Source: Candidatus Peregrinibacteria bacterium
GTDB taxonomy: Bacteria > Patescibacteriota > Gracilibacteria > Peribacterales > Peribacteraceae
Assembly: GCA_030649955.1 (NCBI GenBank)
Contig: JAUSFD010000029.1
Location: forward strand, 81,065-145,064
Direction of reading: 5' to 3'
DNA: 64,000 nucleotides
The position numbers and the translations under genes are program-made. Of the stretch, positions 51,418-58,687 are shown in pieces. The number at the start of each line of letters is the position of its first letter. Position 1 is the stretch's first letter. The notes beneath the pieces are model-generated. The model worked only from the letters and a program-made list of their open reading frames with translations, did not search any database and was not told the origin of the DNA.

Positions 51418-52926
51418 ATGCTCACGCAGCTGACCTCCTTCGCCACCATCGGGCTCAAGAGCGAGAAAATCTCTGTGGAAGTCGGCTCCGCGTACGGAGA
51501 GTTACCGCGCTTCTACATCGTGGGCCTCGGCGACACGGCAGTGCAGGAGAGTAAGCAGCGCGTGCGGATGGCGATTCGCTCCAGCGGATTCAAGCTGCCC
51601 TCCGGCAGAGTGTTCACGGTGAACCTCGCACCCGCGGACATCCGCAAAGTCGGCCCGCGCTACGATCTCCCGATTGCCCTGGGGCTCATCATGACGCACG
51701 GCCTCGCATTGATTCCCGAGGAGACGGTGAAGTCGATGGCCTTCGTGGGGGAACTCGCGCTCGACGGATCATTGCGCCACGTTTCTGGTGTTCTCCCTGC
51801 GGCAATCTCCTGCGCGCAGAACGGTATAGACACGCTCGTCGTCCCCGCGGCGAACGGACCGGAAGCGGCGCTCATCCCCGGGCTGAAAATTATCCCAGCA
51901 ACAAACCTCAAAGAGCTTGTAGAGATCCTCACAGGTGAGCGTGAAGTGCCCCAAGTAGAACCTCCAGCGAGCAGTCCTGCACGTATCGTCGAGGATGCTG
52001 TGGACTTCGCGGATATCCGCGGACAAGTACATGCGAAGCGTGCGCTGGAGATCGCTGCCGCTGGCGGACACAACGTGCTGATGAGTGGAGCACCGGGTGC
52101 AGGGAAGACCCTCCTCGCACGCGCGTTCCGCTCGATCCTCCCACCACTCACGCAAGAAGAATCTATCGAGGTCTCACAGATTTACTCCGTCGCGAACCTG
52201 CTCCCGAGGGATGCACCACTTCTGAAAGAGCGGCCGTTTCGCATGGTGCACCACACGGCGAGCGGTGTCTCCATCGTTGGCGGTGGTCAGATTCCGGGGC
52301 CCGGAGAAATCAGCCTCGCACACCGCGGGGTACTGTTCCTCGATGAACTCGCAGAGTTCCCGTCGCAAGTGCTCGAAGTCCTCCGCCAACCGCTCGAGGA
52401 TCGGCACATCACGATCACGCGGGCACATGGATCGGTGACCTTCCCTGCGGACTTCATCATGATCGCCGCGATGAATCCTCCGCAGTGGAGCAGCAGTACC
52501 GCGCAGAAGATCCAGCGGAGGATCTCTGCCCCGCTCCTCGACCGCATCGACCTCACGATCGATGTGCTGCCTGTTCCCGTTGAAGATCTGCAGCGCAAGC
52601 CAAAGGATGATGTGGAAACCTCAGCCACGATCCTGCAGCGCGTCCGCACTGCACGGGAGAGACAGCGCACGCGCTTCCGCGACTTGCCGATCACGACGAA
52701 CAAGGAGATGAGCGTGAAGCACATCGACACGCTCTGCCCGCTCGATGCAGCATCCTCGAAGCTCCTCCTCTCCGCCGTCGCGCGGCTGGGGCTCTCTGCG
52801 CGCAGCTACCATCGCACCATCAAAGTCGCTCGTACCATCGCCGATCTCTCTGGCAGCGATGCGATCGAACTCTCGCACGTCGCGGAAGCACTCCAGTACC
52901 GCCAGACCATCGCTGACGTCACATGA
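51418..52926 (+). CDS. comM: ComM/YifB-family AAA+ ATPase
   Basis: This 502-residue protein has the YifB N-terminal domain of Lon-protease-like fold (about 1-165), a Mg-chelatase-type AAA+ core with Walker A GAPGAGKTLL (about 222) and Walker B VLFLDELAEF (about 305), and the C-terminal helical domain (SARSYHRTIKVARTIADL). ComM is a helicase that promotes branch migration during natural transformation. The frame is open to 51337; ATG 51418 (MLTQLTSFATIG) is the family start. The stop overlaps the next gene by 4 nt. Confidence 0.93.
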   Translation: MLTQLTSFATIGLKSEKISVEVGSAYGELPRFYIVGLGDTAVQESKQRVRMAIRSSGFKLPSGRVFTVNLAPADIRKVGPRYDLPIALGLIMTHGLALIPEETVKSMAFVGELALDGSLRHVSGVLPAAISCAQNGIDTLVVPAANGPEAALIPGLKIIPATNLKELVEILTGEREVPQVEPPASSPARIVEDAVDFADIRGQVHAKRALEIAAAGGHNVLMSGAPGAGKTLLARAFRSILPPLTQEESIEVSQIYSVANLLPRDAPLLKERPFRMVHHTASGVSIVGGGQIPGPGEISLAHRGVLFLDELAEFPSQVLEVLRQPLEDRHITITRAHGSVTFPADFIMIAAMNPPQWSSSTAQKIQRRISAPLLDRIDLTIDVLPVPVEDLQRKPKDDVETSATILQRVRTARERQRTRFRDLPITTNKEMSVKHIDTLCPLDAASSKLLLSAVARLGLSARSYHRTIKVARTIADLSGSDAIELSHVAEALQYRQTIADVT

Positions 52927-53318
52927 CTCCTCCTTCATCTCCCATCGGCACACAGACATGGCAGAGCAGCATGGAACTCATTGAGGAAATCTACGCCCTC
53001 TCCAATCTCCTCCCGGAGGAGGAACGCTTCGGTCTGCGTATCCAGCTCCGTCATGCGGCGGTGAGTGCGGTCGCGCATTTGTGTGAGGGGTTCAAGCGGC
53101 AAGCGACCGTGGAACGGAAGAGTACGTTCGCCCTCGCGCGCGGCGAGTGCGCGCAGCTCCTCACGCTGCTCGCCACCGCAGTCCGCGTCGAGAAGCTCTT
53201 ACCCGCAGATGCGAAGAGAGCAAAGGAGCTCGCGAAGGAGACGTCGCTCCTCCTCTCTGGGCTGATCGATCACCCGCGCACTATGCAGAACACGCGGGGT
53301 GCATTGTCGGGAAAGTAG
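52923..53318 (+). CDS. Four-helix-bundle protein (S23/IVP-like)
   Basis: This 131-residue protein belongs to the family first seen inside 23S rRNA intervening sequences: helices with EEERFGLRIQLRHAAVSAVAHLCEG and a final helix, without enzymatic motifs. Such proteins often sit near retroelements or in unrelated operons, and their role is unknown. Here the gene overlaps the comM-like gene (ATGA at 52923-52926), so the two are coupled, which is unusual. Confidence 0.85.
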   Translation: MTPPSSPIGTQTWQSSMELIEEIYALSNLLPEEERFGLRIQLRHAAVSAVAHLCEGFKRQATVERKSTFALARGECAQLLTLLATAVRVEKLLPADAKRAKELAKETSLLLSGLIDHPRTMQNTRGALSGK

Positions 53319-53326
53319 TTTCGTGG

Positions 53327-53332
53327 TAGAAT
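53327..53332 (+). promoter_or_regulatory. -10 element TAGAAT for the DUF1622 gene
   Basis: TAGAAT ends 6 nt before ATG 53339. Confidence 0.6.
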
Positions 53333-53338
53333 GATCGG

Positions 53339-53788
53339 ATGATACACACCATTCAACAGGGGTCGTTCTTCCTCCCTCAGCTCGAGCACCTCGCGGCTGT
53401 GAGCGAGGGGATCGCGGTACTCATCGGGTACATCGGCATTCTCATCATCCTCTACGGGTGCGCAAAGGGAATTGCACTCTTCGGATACCGCTTCCTCGGT
53501 GGGAGCGCGGCGGTGGGAGAAATTCGCATCGAACTCGGCCAACACCTCGCACTGGGTCTCGAGTTTCTTGTTGGAAAGGACATCATCGAATCCCTCGTGC
53601 AGCCCACGTGGGATGACTTGGGAAAGCTCGCCGCGATCATCGCGATTCGCACTGTGCTCACACTGTTCGTTGCCCGCGAACTCAAAGAGGTTCGCGAGGA
53701 ACTGAACGAAGCGAAAGGCGTTGCGCGGCACTTCACGAAGCGGGCGATCGCTAGCCATGGCAAGCGGAGGAAATGGGCTGTATCGTAG
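53339..53788 (+). CDS. DUF1622 membrane protein
   Basis: This 149-residue protein has two membrane helices (about 25-47 and 95-118) around a conserved amphipathic part with IRIELGQHLALGLEFLVGKDIIE and LAAIIAIRTVLTLF, the DUF1622 pattern. Function of the family is unknown. The tail (about 120-149) is charged and helical. The stop codon lies inside the -10 box of pyrF. Confidence 0.88.
   Translation: MIHTIQQGSFFLPQLEHLAAVSEGIAVLIGYIGILIILYGCAKGIALFGYRFLGGSAAVGEIRIELGQHLALGLEFLVGKDIIESLVQPTWDDLGKLAAIIAIRTVLTLFVARELKEVREELNEAKGVARHFTKRAIASHGKRRKWAVS
53781..53786 (+). promoter_or_regulatory. -10 element TATCGT for pyrF
   Basis: TATCGT ends 7 nt before ATG 53794 and overlaps the stop of the DUF1622 gene. 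It decides between two in-frame starts, 53773 and 53794. Confidence 0.5.
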
Positions 53789-53793
53789 AACCG

Positions 53794-54642
53794 ATGCACT
53801 TCGCGGATGCCCTCACAGAGCGGATAGCGCGTACATCCCCCGTGTGCGTGGGACTGGATCCGCAGCTGGGGAAGCTCCCCGCTGATCTGCCGAAGGACTG
53901 CGATGGGGTGAAGGTGTTCTGCATGGGGATCATCGATGCAGTGAGTGATGTTGCGTCATGCGTGAAGCCGCAGCTCGCGTACTTCGAGATCCTCGGGTGG
54001 GAGGGGATGAAGGTCTTCTGGGAGGTCTGCGCGTACGCGAAGGGGAAGGATCTCGTCGTCATTGCGGACGGGAAACGCAACGACATCGGCTCAACCTGCG
54101 AGGCATACGCGGATGCGTACTTGTACGAAGGGAGTCCCGTCGATGCACTCACCGTGTCACCGTACTTGGGATCAGACGGCATCACCCCCTTCATTCAACG
54201 CTGCACGGAGAATGAGAAGGGCATCTACATCATCGTGAAGACGAGCAACAAAAGCTCCGGTGAACTGCAGGATCTCCCTGTCGGGGATGAGGTGGTGCAC
54301 GAGCACCTCGCACAACTCGTGGAGAGCTGGGGAATGCACCACATTGGTCCAAAGACGAACCTGTCGTGTGTGGGTGCTGTCGTCGGCGCCACGTACCCAG
54401 AGGAGCTCAAGTATTTGCGCACACTCATGCCGCACATCCCTTTCCTCATCCCCGGCTACGGCGCGCAGGGGGGGACTGCTGAGGACACAAAGTGGGGATT
54501 CCTCCCCGATGGCACCGGAGCCATCGTGAATGCTTCGCGCAGCATCATCTACGCGAGTGAAGGGAAGGACTGGAAGGAGGCTGCAGGGAAGGCAGCGGAG
54601 GGAATGGCGAAAGAGCTGACCAAGATACTGGAGAACGATTGA
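53794..54642 (+). CDS. pyrF: Orotidine 5'-phosphate decarboxylase (type 2)
   Basis: This 282-residue enzyme makes UMP, the last step of pyrimidine synthesis. It has the N-terminal VCVGLDPQLG stretch, the catalytic DGKRNDIGSTCEAYADAYL motif (about 85; lysine and two aspartates), the LTVSPYLGSDGI stretch and the late PFLIPGYGAQGG phosphate-binding loop, all of the longer type 2 form. ATG 53773 is in frame but overlaps the upstream gene; ATG 53794 (MHFADALTERI) follows TATCGT by 7 nt and is preferred. No other pyr genes are in the window. Confidence 0.94.
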   Translation: MHFADALTERIARTSPVCVGLDPQLGKLPADLPKDCDGVKVFCMGIIDAVSDVASCVKPQLAYFEILGWEGMKVFWEVCAYAKGKDLVVIADGKRNDIGSTCEAYADAYLYEGSPVDALTVSPYLGSDGITPFIQRCTENEKGIYIIVKTSNKSSGELQDLPVGDEVVHEHLAQLVESWGMHHIGPKTNLSCVGAVVGATYPEELKYLRTLMPHIPFLIPGYGAQGGTAEDTKWGFLPDGTGAIVNASRSIIYASEGKDWKEAAGKAAEGMAKELTKILEND

Positions 54643-54717
54643 AAATATCTCTCCACTAGAAGAAGCCAAGGAACTCTATCCTCGGCCTCTTCACTCTGAG
54701 TGCAGTGTGCGGTGATC

Positions 54718-56397
54718 TTACTCCCAGCGCGTGCCGCGCGCGAGCGGTGCGTCCCCCTCGATCCAGTTGAAGTGCCCCGTGCCATCCGTCCAGCGAATGG
54801 CGCCGTTCTCGCTGATCGTTCCCGGCTGATTGAGGCTCACCTGCAGGAAGGCATTCTTGGCACCCGTCTGCAGGGTTATGTCGCCGTAGAGGCGCAGCAC
54901 GCGCGGCGTGGAGCCGATGGTACCGAGCTCCGCGGGGAGAGTGGAGCAGCTCACGATGTCGTTGCTCACGGAACAGGTGACACTGGCACTGGAGTCCGGT
55001 GAGCGTAGCTCCCAACCGGAAACGGTCACGGTGGAAGCCCTGCTCACTTGGAACGTGAGGTGCTCGATCGCGAGGTTCGCCGTGGGGACCGTCACCCCGG
55101 AAAATGAGAATGCGGCAATCAGCTGATCAGATCCGAGCGAGAGCGCATCCTTCTCCGCCATCGCGTTCTTCGCGCCCGTCACCTTCGCCGCCGCAGTCTG
55201 GTGCTCCGGGTAGACGTTCGACGAGGGGAGAGACTGGTACGTCTCTGCAGTCCACTCGCCTTCGACCGTGAGCGAGAATTCATCGACCTGGAGGAGTTCC
55301 TGGGACTCACCACCAGCATTGATCGGCTTCAGGAGAGCTTCAATGCCCAGGATCGTCTGCTCGTCCTTGGGGAGGGTGATCGATGTCTCAGAGCCCAGCG
55401 TCGCCTTCCACGTCTTGTCCGTCGTGTCGAAGGGATCAAGTGACAGGCGGGCGATCTGCTTTCCATCTTGATCGACGAAGTAGAGCGAGTCGATGGATTC
55501 GTACTTCGCCTCCATCTTCACCTTCACGGTGCGCACGATCATCGCCTCGCGCGAGGAGAAGAACGTCGCTCCAGCGATTGGCTTACTGCGCTCTCCGAGG
55601 AGCAGGATGCGACTGCGTGCAGGGAAATTCGCATTGTACGCCGATGAACTCGTGCTCGCGGCAGATGCTCCCGAGGAGAGCGAGTTCACAGAGGCAGCGG
55701 AGGAGGACGAAACACTCGCAGACTTCGCGGAGGATCTCTTCGAGGTCGCGGCACTACTCGAGCGAACGACCGTCTCGCCACGCTCCGCTTTGCGGTAGAG
55801 ATCGAGCTCACCTTCCGCGTCTGCGCGGAACGCTGCTGCGAGTCGCGCAACCTGCCCACGCGTGAGTGCAGCATCGAAGAAAACCGATGGTCGCAGGAGG
55901 AGATCGTGCTCCGCTGCAGCATTCACATACTTCGCGTACCACTCACCGCTCGCGTCCTCCACCGGGAGTTCGTAGAGCTCGACGAGCATCTTCAGCGACT
56001 CCGCGTAGTTCACGGGATTCGCCGGACGGAACCATCCGTCAGGGTACCCGCTCGCAATCCCACGGAATTTCGCGACGCACACCGCCGAACTGAACCAATC
56101 CTCCGCTTTCACATCCGGGAAGCAGCCCATGGCATCGTTCGACGACGGGACGAGTGTGGGGTGGCTGCCGAAGGCAATCTTCAGGAACTCGGCTCTGTTG
56201 ACACCGCGCCCGGGCGCGAACGTCCCATCGGGGTTGCCCTGGACGGCACCCAGGTTCGTGAGCACGCTGATGCCTGCAGCTTCCGCATCATTGAACGGTG
56301 CATCGACGAAGGCACTCGAGCGATCGGAGTAATCGAGCTCTGCAGCGAGCGCACTGAGCGGGAGGAGTACTGCGAGAGCGAGGAGAGTTTTCTTCAT
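54718..56397 (-). CDS. SLH-domain surface protein
   Basis: This 559-residue protein has a signal peptide (about 1-18), three S-layer homology domains (about 30-205; for example FNDAEAAGISVLTNLGAVQG and FPDVKAEDWFSSAVCVAKFRG), a serine/alanine-rich linker (about 210-265), and a beta-rich C-terminal region (about 270-559). SLH domains bind pyruvylated wall polymers, so the protein should be anchored in the cell wall. The frame is open to 56577, but ATG 56397 (MKKTLLALAVLL) begins the signal peptide. The C-terminal part has no named family. Confidence 0.9.
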   Translation of the reverse strand: MKKTLLALAVLLPLSALAAELDYSDRSSAFVDAPFNDAEAAGISVLTNLGAVQGNPDGTFAPGRGVNRAEFLKIAFGSHPTLVPSSNDAMGCFPDVKAEDWFSSAVCVAKFRGIASGYPDGWFRPANPVNYAESLKMLVELYELPVEDASGEWYAKYVNAAAEHDLLLRPSVFFDAALTRGQVARLAAAFRADAEGELDLYRKAERGETVVRSSSAATSKRSSAKSASVSSSSAASVNSLSSGASAASTSSSAYNANFPARSRILLLGERSKPIAGATFFSSREAMIVRTVKVKMEAKYESIDSLYFVDQDGKQIARLSLDPFDTTDKTWKATLGSETSITLPKDEQTILGIEALLKPINAGGESQELLQVDEFSLTVEGEWTAETYQSLPSSNVYPEHQTAAAKVTGAKNAMAEKDALSLGSDQLIAAFSFSGVTVPTANLAIEHLTFQVSRASTVTVSGWELRSPDSSASVTCSVSNDIVSCSTLPAELGTIGSTPRVLRLYGDITLQTGAKNAFLQVSLNQPGTISENGAIRWTDGTGHFNWIEGDAPLARGTRWE

Positions 56398-56555
56398 ACA
56401 AGGTAGGGATGTGAGTAAGACGAAGGATTCTACCACATATGACGAACGCAGGGGGAGGAACTTTCCAGAGAAACCGGCGTTGAAGCAACAAATGCCACGA
56501 GAAGGGGGTGGGAGAGAGGACGAGGAGATGTATTCCCACGCACGCATGCCGTCCG

Positions 56556-56561
56556 TACCAT
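56556..56561 (+). promoter_or_regulatory. -10 element TACCAT for the small membrane protein
   Basis: TACCAT ends 6 nt before GTG 56568 and supports GTG as the start. Confidence 0.45.
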
Positions 56562-56567
56562 GCACTC

Positions 56568-56927
56568 GTGCCGTCATCCTCCCTCAAAGTCCTCGCACTC
56601 TTCCTCATCTTCGCAGGAGAGTGCCTCTCTGTGTACGCCGCGACCAGCGGCGCCTTCACGCACGGGATCGCAGAGCGGCCCTTCATGACGGTGTTCCTCC
56701 GCATGTTCCCTCTCTTCACACTTGCAGGTGCGCTCCTCATCAGCGGATTCATTCTCGGATACCGCGCATTCGGGAACATCTGGATCGTGAACGTCGTCTC
56801 CATCACGACACTCCTCATCGCCGAGCCACTCCTCACTTGGATGATCTTCCACGAACTCCCTACGAGAGGCGCGGGAATAGGATTTGGGTTCGGCGTCGTC
56901 GGCCTCGGGTTCGCGCTATTCCTCTAG
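56568..56927 (+). CDS. Four-helix small membrane protein
   Basis: This 119-residue protein has four predicted membrane helices and resembles half of an EamA/DMT transporter or a small-multidrug-resistance-type unit in size and layout (a conserved-type glutamate lies in FAGECLSV of helix 1). Substrate is unknown. The frame is open upstream to 56508, but the added residues are not hydrophobic; GTG 56568 (VPSSSLKVLALF) follows a TACCAT box by 6 nt. Confidence 0.72.
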   Translation: MPSSSLKVLALFLIFAGECLSVYAATSGAFTHGIAERPFMTVFLRMFPLFTLAGALLISGFILGYRAFGNIWIVNVVSITTLLIAEPLLTWMIFHELPTRGAGIGFGFGVVGLGFALFL

Positions 56928-56995
56928 TAATCGCCTGAACCAAGGAAGAATCCCTTCTTGATTCCTCATTCTTAATTCATAATTCTCGTACGTCC

Positions 56996-57073
56996 GGTCC
57001 CATAGTTCAACGGATCCTCCTTCGCCCTCGCTCCGCTCGGGCTACGGCAGGACGCGTAGAACGACCCTCTCCT
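56996..57073 (+). pseudogene. Broken tRNA-Arg copy with a repeat insertion
   Basis: Bases 56996-57015 match the 5' end of the intact tRNA-Arg (first 20 nt with two changes), then 42 nt of foreign sequence (57016-57057) follow, then 57058-57073 match the next 16 nt (AGAACGACCCTCTCCT) exactly. After that similarity stops, so the T-arm and acceptor 3' strand are missing. The insert contains CTTCGCCCTCG...CTCGGGCTACGG, a palindromic dispersed-repeat type. It is a decayed duplicate, not a functional tRNA. Confidence 0.85.
57016..57057. repeat. 42-nt palindromic insert within the tRNA copy
   Basis: The insert sits precisely after AACGGAT in the D-arm of the tRNA copy. It contains short complementary blocks (GCCC/GGGC, TCCT/AGGA) and resembles the CTTCGCCCC/GGGGCTACG palindrome at about 34029. 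Confidence 0.7.
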
Positions 57074-57096
57074 CTGTTCTCTCACAATCCTCAAAC

Positions 57097-57171
57097 GCTC
57101 CCGTAGTTCAACGGATAGAACGACCCTCTCCTAAGGGGTAAATGCAGGTTCGATTCCCGCCGGGGGCACCA
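57097..57171 (+). tRNA. tRNA-Arg (CCT)
   Basis: The acceptor stem GCTCCCG/CGGGGGC, D-arm AGTTCAACGGATAGAAC, anticodon arm ACCCT-CTCCTAA-GGGGT and T-arm GGTTCGATTCC are all present, and the CCA end is encoded. The anticodon CCT reads AGG codons for arginine. It lies next to a broken copy of itself and a toxin-antitoxin pair, which suggests the locus has been a target for insertions. Confidence 0.96.
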
Positions 57172-57184
57172 TTCGACACATCTA

Positions 57185-57688
57185 CTAGAATCCCTTCGTC
57201 ACACTGAATCGGAGAAACTTTTCCACCTTCCACTTCAAATCGTTGAAGCTGTTCACGGTGTCGGAAGCGATAGCTTTATTCAAATTGTAGTACGCCCATC
57301 CGTACGTCGAGGGAAGTCGCCTGTTCACGAGTACGTACTGGGGAAACTCCGCTGCAAACCAGCGTCTATAGGATCTGCGAGTAACGGGCTTCTGCCTCGT
57401 GAATCCATTCCTGTAGAGGAAATCCAGGGTAATGATCAACGAAAGACGCTTGTTGCCATTGATGAAGAGGTGCCCCTTGCAAATGGCAACGAACAGATAC
57501 GCAGCTTTGACAATCAACCCTCTGTACCAAGACTCCCTGACTCTCTTGAGAATTCCCTCCAACTCCTGAAGACCTTTCCTGTTGGATCTGTAATCAGGAG
57601 CCCGTTCCGAAGCATCGAACTCCATGGCAATCTGAAATAACTCCTCGTAGCAATCCTGAAGTGTGACGTACTGCATACCTCTCCTCAT
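57185..57688 (-). CDS. doc: Doc/Fic-family toxin
   Basis: This 167-residue protein has the Doc-type Fic motif HLFINGNKRLSL (about residue 80), matching H-x-F-x-(D/N)-(A/G)-N-K-R of kinases that phosphorylate EF-Tu. The N-terminal part (QYVTLQDCYEELFQIA) resembles death-on-curing proteins. The C-terminus is about 40 residues longer than phage P1 Doc. The frame is open to 57754, but ATG 57688 overlaps the antitoxin stop by 4 nt (ATGA), the usual TA arrangement. It is next to tRNA-Arg. Confidence 0.88.
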   Translation of the reverse strand: MRRGMQYVTLQDCYEELFQIAMEFDASERAPDYRSNRKGLQELEGILKRVRESWYRGLIVKAAYLFVAICKGHLFINGNKRLSLIITLDFLYRNGFTRQKPVTRRSYRRWFAAEFPQYVLVNRRLPSTYGWAYYNLNKAIASDTVNSFNDLKWKVEKFLRFSVTKGF

Positions 57689-57849
57689 TCCTTGGAGAGT
57701 GCCTTCAGAACCGCACCGAAATTCTCGCGAATCAGCATCCCTGATTTCGTCCACTTCTTCTGCGAAGGGCCCCTGTGAACCTTCACGGATCGCGTTGCCC
57801 GCACCTTGGAGAATTTTCTAGCCTGCAGGAGAGAACGCTTTTTTGCCAT
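57685..57849 (-). CDS. Small basic antitoxin candidate
   Basis: This 54-residue ORF starts MAKKRSLLQARKFSKVRATR and is strongly basic. It has no Phd/AbrB domain that I recognise, but its position directly upstream of a Doc toxin, with an ATGA overlap and its own promoter (TACACT 9 nt before ATG 57849), makes an antitoxin the most likely role. It could also be a truncated antitoxin or a small DNA-binding leader protein. Confidence 0.7.
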   Translation of the reverse strand: MAKKRSLLQARKFSKVRATRSVKVHRGPSQKKWTKSGMLIRENFGAVLKALSKE

Positions 57850-57858
57850 GAGAGAGCG

Positions 57859-57864
57859 AGTGTA
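57859..57864 (-). promoter_or_regulatory. -10 element TACACT of the doc operon
   Basis: TACACT on the minus strand ends 9 nt before ATG 57849. Confidence 0.5.
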
Positions 57865-58008
57865 TCACAAATGAAATGCACAGAAAACTGTCTTCAGTAC
57901 ATTTCTCATACCATTTCCATGTCGAAAGGATACCGCGAAGCGTTCAAAAATGGCTCTATAATAAGCAGAACATTGGATGATCTGTATCACTTTGAACGCG
58001 AAGTGGTA

Positions 58009-58545
58009 TCACTTCGCCAGTACCACCACTTCCCGCCCCTCGGCAGGCATGGCTCCCTTCAGTTTGTACTCCTCGACGGGCTCGTTCTTCCCACCAACGG
58101 CTTTGAGTGAGGCGCTGAAGTCCCCGGCATCCTTGCCGTGGAGGATGATAAGGATGCGCGGGTCGAACGCGTCGACAAGCTTCTGGACGATCTTCGGGTC
58201 GTCTGTAGGCAGCGCGAGGAGATCGATGTCGCCGACCACCTCGAGTTCATGGTCGGTCCAGTCCTGGAGGGGGGAGGAGAGGAATGCGCAGCGCACGCCA
58301 TCGAGCTCTGCGACGTAGCTCACTTGCTGCCCTTCTGTATGGCCAATACCCTTCAGGGAAATCTCTGCAATGTTGTACTCGCCCGGCCAGGAGAGTGTGC
58401 CCTTGGGTGGATTCTCCTCCGGGGCGGAGAGGAGTGTGAGAACATTCTCCGACTTCTCCGGAACTTTCTCCGGATATGCGATGATGGGAACGCCACCACC
58501 GGTGACGCGGAAACTCTTACCGCCCAGGGATGTGAAGGTGAGCAT
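58009..58545 (-). CDS. Metallo-beta-lactamase-fold protein lacking the metal motif
   Basis: This 178-residue protein follows a pattern common in candidate-phyla genomes: GKSFRVTGGG, then WPGEYNIAEISLKGIG, CAFLSSPL and a late LIILHGKDA stretch, as in MBL-fold hydrolases of the UlaG/YcbL side. The HxHxDH metal-binding motif is absent, so it may be non-catalytic or bind a different ligand. ATG 58545 follows TATCAT by 7 nt; the upstream open frame to 58638 is repeat DNA. Confidence 0.75.
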   Translation of the reverse strand: MLTFTSLGGKSFRVTGGGVPIIAYPEKVPEKSENVLTLLSAPEENPPKGTLSWPGEYNIAEISLKGIGHTEGQQVSYVAELDGVRCAFLSSPLQDWTDHELEVVGDIDLLALPTDDPKIVQKLVDAFDPRILIILHGKDAGDFSASLKAVGGKNEPVEEYKLKGAMPAEGREVVVLAK

Positions 58546-58552
58546 CGGGGGG

Positions 58553-58558
58553 ATGATA
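58553..58558 (-). promoter_or_regulatory. -10 element TATCAT for the MBL-fold gene
   Basis: TATCAT on the minus strand ends 7 nt before ATG 58545. Confidence 0.5.
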
Positions 58559-58591
58559 GTGAAAGTGCGGGTGGGAGGGAAGGAGTGGTGA

Positions 58592-58687
58592 AAAGGCAGC
58601 GAGGGCAGGAAAGGCAGAAAGGGCAGTATGTGAAACACCGTGCTCCCTTTCCTGCCCTTCCTGCCGTTACTGCCCTTCCTGCCCTCC
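58592..58687. repeat. Nonamer-unit inverted repeat, family C copy 2
   Basis: The left arm (58592-58627) is four 9-mers of the type AAAGGCAGC/GAGGGCAGG; the right arm (58643-58687) is five complementary 9-mers of the type CTGCCCTTC; the loop is 15 nt. It lies between murA (3' end) and the MBL-fold gene (5' end), both on the minus strand, and reaches into the last murA codons. Confidence 0.9.
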
